Origin: Burkholderiales bacterium
GTDB lineage: Bacteria; Pseudomonadota; Gammaproteobacteria; Burkholderiales; Usitatibacteraceae
Reading direction: 5' to 3'
Assembly: GCA_014378085.1 (NCBI GenBank)
Contig: JACMOJ010000268.1
Location: 1 to 10,843 of the forward strand
DNA length: 10,843 nucleotides
Position numbers and translations under genes: made by a program
In this document: piece by piece, positions 6,055 through 10,843 of the stretch
Position numbering within the stretch: the stretch's first letter is position 1
Layout: every line of letters starts with the position of its first letter
The notes under the pieces: generated by a model
Told to the model about the DNA's origin: nothing
Database searches by the model: none
Seen by the model: the letters and a program-made list of their open reading frames with translations, nothing else

Positions 6055-6342
6055 CTCAACAACTTCAACCTTTCCTTCGTACTCACCGGTAAGCGATGCC
6101 GCGAACTCAATTGCTTCTTGTAGCGACTTGCCTTCATGGTTTGACGTAAGAATATAGCGGTCCTCATCCTGTCCGTCGCCGACGACGAGTTCGTCAATCA
6201 TGTCCTCAACGTGAGCCGCATCCTTTCCAACGACACCGACAAACGTCACGCCGTCGCGGAGAAAGTCCTCGACCATTTCGTCCAGGCGCATTTTGTAGCC
6301 CGCGGGGCAATTCAGAACGATCTTCTTTCCGTAAGCTGACAT
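6049..6342 (-). CDS. Hypothetical cassette protein, 97 aa (first cassette)
   Basis: A small acidic soluble protein. Strand-rich start (GKKIVLNCPAG), then MVEDFLRDGVTFVGVVGKDA, HVEDMIDELVVGDGQDEDRY, LTSNHEGKSLQEAIEFAASL and KVEVVEL. The layout (VVGKD, DELVVGDG, then a Ser/Thr-His-containing strand) resembles small cassette-borne proteins of unknown function; I recall DUF7684-like proteins but cannot verify this. The ATG is only a few bases from the upstream boundary and the stop is inside the attC. As the first cassette it would be the best expressed if a cassette promoter remained. Confidence 0.78.
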   Translation of the reverse strand: MSAYGKKIVLNCPAGYKMRLDEMVEDFLRDGVTFVGVVGKDAAHVEDMIDELVVGDGQDEDRYILTSNHEGKSLQEAIEFAASLTGEYEGKVEVVEL

Positions 6343-6348
6343 TGAGCT

Positions 6349-6365
6349 CTAACTTAATTTATACG
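6349..6365. repeat. 17-bp direct repeat, copy 1
   Basis: ctaacttaatttatacg is identical to 7431-7447. Both copies directly precede, in the minus reading direction, the start of a gene (the 97-aa protein and the DUF4145 protein). The similarity stops sharply at both edges. Confidence 0.85.
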
Positions 6366-6407
6366 TCAAGATTGACGCTTAACATTTTCGCCTGCCGCAT
6401 AACTAAC
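6349..6407 (-). promoter_or_regulatory. attI-like boundary of the cassette array (putative)
   Basis: Read on the minus strand the boundary before the first cassette is …GTATAAATTAAGTTAGAGC, ending in AAGTTAG. This resembles attI sites, whose end is typically AAAGTTRRRY, and is unlike the ACGTTAG ends of all six attC sites here. Further upstream on the same strand are TGTTAAGCG (around 6385-6377) and AGTTATGCGG (around 6405-6395), which recall the direct repeats of attI that bind the integrase. A perfect palindrome, cgtcaagattgacg (6364-6377), lies between. Recognition is from memory of the class 1 attI layout. No integrase gene follows. Confidence 0.4.
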
Positions 6408-6762
6408 TTCCCTTCGTCCGAGAAATGAGCCTGCAATCAAGCACATGCACGAAGATACCGCATTTCTGTACAGTCATAACAGAATCAAGTTTTGCGTCAC
6501 GCCCCGCAATACTCACCAAATTGGGCGGCAGATGCTAACCGCAGCTTTTGGCCGATTTCTGCAAGTGTACAAGAGCGTTGTCTTGACCCGAAGCGGATGT
6601 TGAAAGCAGAGGCATGCGAGGCTATTCGTCGATTGCCCCTTTATCCTATTGAAAACTCGAAAGCGCAAGGTACAGGGAGGGGGTTAGACGGCGAATGAAA
6701 ATTGTCGTAATGTCCCATCTGTCGGCGCTGCAAGTCAGAAAGTTTTACGCTGGAGCGGAAGG
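6366..6762. other. Gene-poor junction, possible lost integrase region
   Basis: No real gene is supported. A 68-codon plus-strand frame (6492-6698, TTG start) has no integrase-like sequence. At 6466-6482 lies ctgtacagtcataacag, which looks like a LexA box with one base too many. Its stretch acagtcataaca matches, from memory, the LexA/intI1 promoter area of class 1 integrons, where the integrase gene would read to the right. Two gttag boxes (6684-6690 and 6762-6768) lie in direct orientation 78 bases apart. The second contains the stop codon of the DUF4145 gene, as in the cassettes, but no full attC could be folded by eye. Confidence 0.4.
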
Positions 6763-7413
6763 TTAGCCGTCTCTACGCTCAATGGCATTGCGTGCGCCTT
6801 CTGGAAGCGATGCGTAAAGTGCCTGAATTCGCTTAGGTTCAGCGATTCTGTTTTCTATGATGGCGTTGATTAATCCAAACACCGCTTGCGCTATCTCTGG
6901 GTTGTCATCAACGCTAATTTCTCCAGGATGAACTGCGTTATTCCCAACTACGCGAACAACATCTAATGCTTGTTGAATTTGCACTGGCAAGCCCGATTGA
7001 ACAAGCTGGCCAATGTCATCGTTGAGATTTACTCCACTCCCACCAAGATGAATGCATAGCTTTTGCAATGCAAGCCTGAGCAAAGCAGTTGCGCCTCGCG
7101 GAGATGCGTTGGCAATTTCTTTGGCCTCTAGGTAATCACGCTTCACATCTTCTGGCATTTCCCTATGAGGCGTAGGCGCAGCACTGATGCCGAGGGGGTA
7201 GAGAATGTGGGCTTGACCATCATCATTGAACCAAACCATTCTTCCTTCGCAGTGGTGGCAGGTCCCTATGTGCAAGTCAGCTTCAGAATACATGGTTCCT
7301 CCACCGTTAATGTGCCTCGGTTTCATTGTTTCTATCCACCTAAACTGTGCATAGACATCACAATGCGGGCAAGTAAAGCTCTTTCCGAGGAATTTGGGTG
7401 GGACGTATGTCAT
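6763..7413 (-). CDS. DUF4145 domain protein with N-terminal zinc ribbon
   Basis: A 216-aa protein. A zinc ribbon is formed by CPHC (residues 15-18) and CHHC (52-55). It is followed by a mainly helical DUF4145 domain (about 85-190) with the typical phrases ASPRGATALLRLALQKLC and LDVVRVVGNNAVHPGE (150-165). The conserved Arg154, Gly157-Asn158 and His162 recall the HEPN-type fold with which DUF4145 has been grouped. Such domains appear as fusions or single proteins in restriction and defence-related loci, but this member has no nuclease domain. The stop codon TAA lies within GGCTAAC, as in the cassette genes, and the start follows a second attI-like end. It may therefore be a cassette, or a unit inserted at a duplicated attI. 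The region is clearly less GC-rich than pepA. Confidence 0.85.
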   Translation of the reverse strand: MTYVPPKFLGKSFTCPHCDVYAQFRWIETMKPRHINGGGTMYSEADLHIGTCHHCEGRMVWFNDDGQAHILYPLGISAAPTPHREMPEDVKRDYLEAKEIANASPRGATALLRLALQKLCIHLGGSGVNLNDDIGQLVQSGLPVQIQQALDVVRVVGNNAVHPGEISVDDNPEIAQAVFGLINAIIENRIAEPKRIQALYASLPEGARNAIERRDG

Positions 7414-7430
7414 GGCAGATTTTTAGATGG

Positions 7431-7447
7431 CTAACTTAATTTATACG
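7431..7447. repeat. 17-bp direct repeat, copy 2
   Basis: ctaacttaatttatacg, identical to 6349-6365. It lies 18 bases before the DUF4145 ATG in the minus direction. The flanking sequence to the right (gcacaatttcacacaggattg) is different from that of copy 1. Confidence 0.85.
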
Positions 7448-7499
7448 CACAATTTCACACAGGATTGCGGATACCCTATTTGGTTCCGCTTCGCCATTC

Positions 7500-7964
7500 C
7501 TACGGCGGCACTGGCTTGCTATCTGCCCAAAGTCCGCGCCGCGCTAGCTTTGCCTCAGACTCGATTCTATACAGGCCAGGTTTTTTTGGTGCGTGTTTCC
7601 GATAAACCCACGCCATACCCAGCCTGACCATTTCGGCATTCACGTTCTTATCGTCAATGTAGATTGTCGCGAGGGTTCGCCGATACTTGTCCTTGCCCCG
7701 CGCATCAACACGAACAACTTTCCCGAAAGCAAGATCGCTCAGCGTTTGCTTAGCGCGGTTTCCGAATGGCTGTGCAGATTCTGGCGCATCAATGTCAGCC
7801 AGACGAATCTTTACGGGAGTTTTCTCCCGCAAGACCGTGATCGTGTCGCCGTCCGTAATGCCAATCACTTTGCCGGAAAAATCGGCGAAGGCTAACGGAG
7901 AGGCGCAGACAATTGAGAGAGTAACGAAGAATCGGCGAGCCCGCCGCAACGCCGCGAATCTCAC
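7500..7964 (-). CDS. Secreted thermonuclease-like protein (SNase family)
   Basis: A 154-aa staphylococcal-nuclease-fold protein. An Arg-rich start and a hydrophobic stretch (FFVTLSIVCASPLAFA, residues 12-27) form a signal peptide ending in AFA, so the enzyme is probably periplasmic or exported. The SNase core is complete: TDGDT (37-41) for calcium, RLADIDAPE (54-62) carrying the Arg35, Asp40 and Glu43 equivalents as Arg54, Asp59 and Glu62, and KYRRTLA (93-99) with the second catalytic Arg at 96. The motif usually reads YGRTLA; here Gly is Arg. LGMAWVYRKH and LYRIESEAKLARRGLW are also typical. It would cut DNA and RNA with calcium. The start is GTG, with no strong ribosome binding site. It is not bounded by recognisable attC sites, so it is probably not a cassette. 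Confidence 0.9.
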   Translation of the reverse strand: MRFAALRRARRFFVTLSIVCASPLAFADFSGKVIGITDGDTITVLREKTPVKIRLADIDAPESAQPFGNRAKQTLSDLAFGKVVRVDARGKDKYRRTLATIYIDDKNVNAEMVRLGMAWVYRKHAPKKPGLYRIESEAKLARRGLWADSKPVPP

Positions 7965-8077
7965 TTCACACCGCTATCAGGCTTTCTATCAAACCCCCGC
8001 GTTATCCAAGCAATAGACGTTAAAACACTTATAAACATCTTGTTTTGTGGGTTATAGGGCTAATTACGCAGTGTCGG

Positions 8078-8098
8078 CGGACTTTACCGGACTTCTAC
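8078..8098. repeat. Adjacent direct repeat
   Basis: cggactttac is followed at once by cggacttctac, a direct repeat of about 10 bases. It lies 18 bases left of the tRNA-Ser-like end. Short direct repeats near attachment sites can be arm-type recombinase binding sites, but this is only a suggestion. Confidence 0.35.
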
Positions 8099-8116
8099 AA
8101 ATCGCACTTGGGCGGA

Positions 8117-8130
8117 CGCCCTCTCCGCCA
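8117..8130 (+). repeat. Putative attachment site: 3' end of a tRNA-Ser
   Basis: cgccctctccgcca equals the last 14 bases expected of a bacterial tRNA-Ser with a GGAGAGG acceptor: end of the T stem, acceptor strand CCTCTCC, discriminator G and CCA. Upstream bases do not continue as a T arm, so this is only a fragment. It is followed by an intrinsic terminator at a spacing normal for a tRNA gene. This is the pattern left at the far end of an element that integrated into the 3' end of a tRNA gene; the intact tRNA would lie to the left, outside the window. Confidence 0.5.
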
Positions 8131-8139
8131 CATGAGATC

Positions 8140-8159
8140 GCCCCGAAAGGGGCTTTTTT
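8140..8159 (+). terminator. Rho-independent terminator, plus strand
   Basis: GCCCC-GAAA-GGGGC with a GNRA-type loop is followed by six T (8154-8159). It works in the plus direction, although no plus-strand gene ends here. It is best explained as the terminator of the tRNA gene whose 3' fragment lies at 8117-8130. It also faces the 3' end of lptF, 21 bases away. Confidence 0.88.
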
Positions 8160-8179
8160 ATTGGTCGGGCTACTAGCGC

Positions 8180-9265
8180 TCATTTCTTGCCGAACGCCGG
8201 CCAACGAAAGCCGAATAGTTGTTTTGAGAACAGAAACACGAGGATAAGCACCATGCCGATGTGGACCGGCGTGACACCCACCCAGCCCGGCAGATGCCCT
8301 TGTGCGGTCCAGCCTTGGAAAATTGACAGGGTGTTGTAGTACAAGAAAAATACGATGACCGCGAACACTCCGTTCCAAGATGTGCCCGAGCGGGGGTTCA
8401 CAAACGACAGCGGGATCGCTAGCAGCGCAAGCACCACCGCCGCAATCGGCAACGCCAGCCGCCAGTGCAGCTCAGCAATCCGTTCTGGCGTGGGTTGCTG
8501 CAGCAGCGTGAGCGTCGTAAGCTGTTTATTTGATGGGGCCTCGGCTCGCTCTGCTTTCGTCTCAATCCTCAGTTTCTGCCGCTCAAAGTCGACAATACGA
8601 AAATCGAGCGCGCCCGGCGTGCCTTCATAGCGACGCCCATTTGAAAGCACCAGAAATTTGTCGCCGTTGGGCGCAATTTCGGTGCGGCCTTTCTCCGCCA
8701 CTACCACACCAAACCGACCGTTTTGGTTGTACTGCACAAATACGTTGTTGACCAAGCCCGTATCTGCTGAAGTGTTGTCGACAAAAAATACTCGGCTGGA
8801 ATCACGCGCCTCGATAAAGCTCCCGGGGGAAATGCGGGCGACGTCGTCCTTGCTCCGCAGCAGCCGCTCATACTCTGCGCTTTCACGGAACGCCCAAGGT
8901 GTTAGTACCGTGCTGAGAAACGCGGTCACGAGCGCAATCGGTATGCCAAATGACAGCACTGGCTTCACCCACGCCATGATCGAGAGGCCTGATGAAAACC
9001 ACACCGGCATCTCGCTCTCCCGATAACTTCTGGAAAGCGCCACCAGCACCGAGATGAACAGCGCCAGCGCCAACAACACCGGCAAGTAGGCCAACAACGC
9101 GAAGCCAATCAGGGCGACAACGGCTTCTGGCTCAACGGTGCCAGAGGCGGCCCGACCAAGGAAGGTGATCAATTGGTGCGTCACGATGGTCGCCACCAGC
9201 ACGCTGATGACGCTGATGCCGATCGAGGTAAATTCTTTGGTGAGGCTACGTTGAAATATCTGCAC
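8180..9265 (-). CDS. lptF: LPS export ABC transporter permease LptF
   Basis: A 361-aa YjgP/YjgQ-family permease. With LptG and the ATPase LptB it forms the inner-membrane complex that extracts lipopolysaccharide and feeds it to LptC-LptA-LptD. Three N-terminal membrane segments (about 14-36, 48-76, 97-121) precede a large periplasmic beta-jellyroll-like domain (about 125-265: RISPGSFIEARDSSRVFFVDN, then YEGTPGALDFRIVDFERQ). Three C-terminal segments follow (about 268-288, 298-316, 330-351). Length is normal. The start is GTG at 9265, diverging from pepA, the usual neighbour in beta- and gamma-proteobacteria. The partner lptG, usually directly downstream, is not present in the remaining sequence of the window. 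Confidence 0.93.
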   Translation of the reverse strand: MQIFQRSLTKEFTSIGISVISVLVATIVTHQLITFLGRAASGTVEPEAVVALIGFALLAYLPVLLALALFISVLVALSRSYRESEMPVWFSSGLSIMAWVKPVLSFGIPIALVTAFLSTVLTPWAFRESAEYERLLRSKDDVARISPGSFIEARDSSRVFFVDNTSADTGLVNNVFVQYNQNGRFGVVVAEKGRTEIAPNGDKFLVLSNGRRYEGTPGALDFRIVDFERQKLRIETKAERAEAPSNKQLTTLTLLQQPTPERIAELHWRLALPIAAVVLALLAIPLSFVNPRSGTSWNGVFAVIVFFLYYNTLSIFQGWTAQGHLPGWVGVTPVHIGMVLILVFLFSKQLFGFRWPAFGKK

Positions 9266-9298
9266 GTGAGGCCGGAGGGACGCCAGTTATGTTGTTTT

Positions 9299-9328
9299 TT
9301 GACGGGAGGTGGCTGCAAGAGCGATAAT
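9299..9328 (+). promoter_or_regulatory. Probable sigma-70 promoter of pepA
   Basis: TTGACG (9299-9304) and GATAAT (9323-9328) are separated by 18 bases, each matching consensus at five of six positions. Transcription would start at about 9335, giving a leader of about 180 bases before the pepA start codon. No equally good promoter was found for lptF on the other strand. Confidence 0.55.
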
Positions 9329-9432
9329 TTCAACTTTCCAGCGCGGTTTCCTGAAGCAGGGTATCAGCCGACTCGGTCGTGTCTCAGTCATGGCTCGGTT
9401 GTCACTCGTGCGGCTCATGCCCTGATGCAGCT

Positions 9433-9473
9433 TTGGCAACGCCATCGTCGCCAGTGGTGCCGATGGTGCCAAA
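9433..9473 (+). other. Hairpin in the pepA leader
   Basis: ttggca and ccatcg (9433-9447, separated by a 3-base bulge) pair with cgatgg and tgccaa (9462-9473). That makes 12 base pairs with a loop of about 14 bases. It lies about 40 bases before the start codon, between the predicted promoter and the ribosome binding site. A regulatory role is possible but not shown. Confidence 0.4.
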
Positions 9474-9512
9474 ATCAGCGCTGGTCTCAAACACTTCATT
9501 TAGGAGAACGCA

Positions 9513-10843
9513 GTGGAATTTAGCATAAAGGCGGGAGCCCTCTCAGCAATCAAAACTGACTGTGTCTTGGTCGGCATCTGGGATTCAAAGAAAATCGCCG
9601 CTGCTGCGGCAATGGAACTCGACAAAGCGGCAAAAGGCGCGATCTCTGCCGCCGCCGCCAACGGCGACATTTCCGGCAAGCTGGGTTCCACGATGATGCT
9701 GCACGGTGTGACGGGCATTGCCGCCAAGCGTGTCCTGTTAGTCGGCTTGGGCGCGGAAAAATCCTACGAAGCACACGTGTTTTGCAAAGCCATCACGGCC
9801 GCATTCAAGGCGCTGAAAACCACCGCCGTCACGGACGTCACACTAACCCTCAGCACCAAATACGCAAAAGATATGGCGCACAAGGTTGAGCGCACGGTCA
9901 TTGCCGCCATCGACGCGGCTTACCGCTATACCGCGACAAAAAAATCTGACGAAAAGTCCGTCGGCAAAGCCGTGATTTTCCATGTTGATGGCAAGGTCGA
10001 TGAAAAAGCCATGAAAGCAGCCATGAAGGTCGGCACAGCAATCGGCGAAGCCATGCAGTTGACCAAGGAACTCGGCAACCTTCCACCAAACATTGCGACC
10101 CCGACCTACCTGGCTGACACCGCCAAAAAGCTCGCCAAGGAATACAAGTTCAAGCTGACCATCCTTGAGAAAAAGGACATGCAGAAACTTGGTATGAACA
10201 CCCTACTCGCAGTGTCGCAAGGCTCGGCTGAGCCGCCAAAGTTCATCGTGCTCGAACACAACGGCGGCAAAAAAGGCGACAAGCCGGTGGTGCTGGTCGG
10301 CAAAGGCATCACGTTTGACACCGGCGGTATCTCGATCAAGCCATCCGCTGAGATGGACGAGATGAAGTACGACATGTGTGGCGCAGGCGCGATGCTGGGC
10401 ACCATGAAGATGGTCGGCATGATGAAGTTGCCGCTCAACGTGGTGATGCTCGTACCCACCTGCGAAAACATGCCGGGCGGCAAAGCAACGCGCCCAGGCG
10501 ACGTCGTCAAATCGATGTCCGGCCACACGGTTAAAATCCTCAACACCGTTGCCGAAGGCCGCCTCATTTTGTGTGATGCATTGACTTACGCTGAGCGCTT
10601 TAAGCCAGAGGTGGTGGTGGATGCGGCCACACTCACTGGTGCGATGGTGATCTCACTCGGCCACCACATTACGGGCGCCTTTGCCAACGACGATGCGTTG
10701 GGCTGGGAACTGGTGCAAGCGGGTAACGCGGCCCACGATAAGGCATGGATGTTGCCGATGGGTCAGGAATATGACGACATGCTCAAGTCTAATTTTGCCG
10801 ATATCCCAAACATCAGCGGCGGACGCGCGGGTGGCGCGGTCAC
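9513..10843 (+). CDS. pepA: Leucyl aminopeptidase PepA (M17), partial, metal-ligand substitution
   Basis: About 443 of the roughly 500 codons expected; the gene runs off the window end. It starts with GTG, with AGGAG 6 bases upstream. The N-terminal macrodomain-like region (residues 1-160) is followed by the M17 catalytic domain. Metal and catalytic residues, numbered here with bovine lens LAP numbers in brackets: Lys264 (250) in VGKGITFD, Asp269 (255), catalytic Lys276 (262) in GGISIKP, Asp287 (273), Glu348 (334) and catalytic Arg350 (336). The spacing fits exactly. However, the motif NTDAEGRL reads NTVAEGRL: Asp332 is replaced by Val346 (codon GTT at 10548-10550, one base from GAT). PepA normally removes N-terminal residues from peptides in the cytosol with two divalent metals. 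In E. coli it is also a DNA-binding accessory factor for XerCD, a role independent of peptidase activity. Other motifs (PNIATPTYLAD, DAATLTGAM, ISGGRAGGA) are intact. Confidence 0.95.
   Translation, partial: MEFSIKAGALSAIKTDCVLVGIWDSKKIAAAAAMELDKAAKGAISAAAANGDISGKLGSTMMLHGVTGIAAKRVLLVGLGAEKSYEAHVFCKAITAAFKALKTTAVTDVTLTLSTKYAKDMAHKVERTVIAAIDAAYRYTATKKSDEKSVGKAVIFHVDGKVDEKAMKAAMKVGTAIGEAMQLTKELGNLPPNIATPTYLADTAKKLAKEYKFKLTILEKKDMQKLGMNTLLAVSQGSAEPPKFIVLEHNGGKKGDKPVVLVGKGITFDTGGISIKPSAEMDEMKYDMCGAGAMLGTMKMVGMMKLPLNVVMLVPTCENMPGGKATRPGDVVKSMSGHTVKILNTVAEGRLILCDALTYAERFKPEVVVDAATLTGAMVISLGHHITGAFANDDALGWELVQAGNAAHDKAWMLPMGQEYDDMLKSNFADIPNISGGRAGGAV

Noticed and set aside
6492..6698. Plus-strand 68-codon frame where an integrase would start
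   Set aside because: TTG start and no tyrosine recombinase sequence; it cannot be used as integrase remnant evidence.
6684..6768. An attC between the two gttag boxes
   Set aside because: Both boxes are in the same orientation, so they cannot be the two ends of a folded attC; no opposite box with matching stem was found.
7450..7464. caatttcacacagga, identical to the region after the lac operator in cloning vectors
   Set aside because: Only 15 bases match and the flanks differ from the vector sequence, so vector contamination is unlikely; treated as coincidence.
8100..8130. Complete tRNA-Ser gene
   Set aside because: Only the last 14 bases fit; no T arm, anticodon arm or D arm precedes them.

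Overview
The window looks like a beta-proteobacterial chromosome carrying an accessory segment. The taxonomic hint comes from the right end, where lptF (minus strand) and pepA (plus strand) diverge, and from protein sequences that read as beta-proteobacterial. No species can be named from sequence alone.

Layout. Positions 16-135 hold a tandem array of a 12-bp unit. Positions 165-1109 (minus) encode a glycine-rich secreted lipoprotein. Positions 1448-2596 (minus) encode a class II Fic protein, and a duplicated 70-bp-period sequence covers its start and promoter. Positions 2697-3112 have no convincing gene but hold a 29-bp inverted repeat and a hairpin.

Positions 3113-6365 are an integron gene-cassette array. 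Six genes, all on the minus strand, are each followed by a recognisable attC recombination site. In transcription order they encode a 97-aa unknown, a 104-aa unknown, a 206-aa unknown, two different GFA/CENP-V-fold zinc proteins and a GNAT acetyltransferase. No integrase gene is visible, so within this window the array is a cluster of attC sites lacking an integrase. Just upstream of the first cassette (6349-6482) is sequence resembling an attI end and a damaged LexA-box/integrase promoter. A 17-bp piece of it is repeated at 7431-7447, so the two copies bracket a DUF4145 zinc-ribbon gene.

Positions 7500-7964 (minus) encode a secreted thermonuclease-like protein. At 8117-8159 (plus) a 14-nt match to a tRNA-Ser 3' end is followed by a strong intrinsic terminator, suggesting that the accessory segment ends there at a tRNA-derived attachment site. 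lptF follows without its usual partner lptG. The window ends inside pepA, whose active site carries an Asp-to-Val change at a metal ligand.

The most unusual points are: the integrase-less array with an attI-like relic and its duplicate; three cassette genes of unknown function; the repeated putative operator and near-leaderless promoter of the fic gene; the PepA ligand substitution; and the tRNA-Ser remnant at the island edge.
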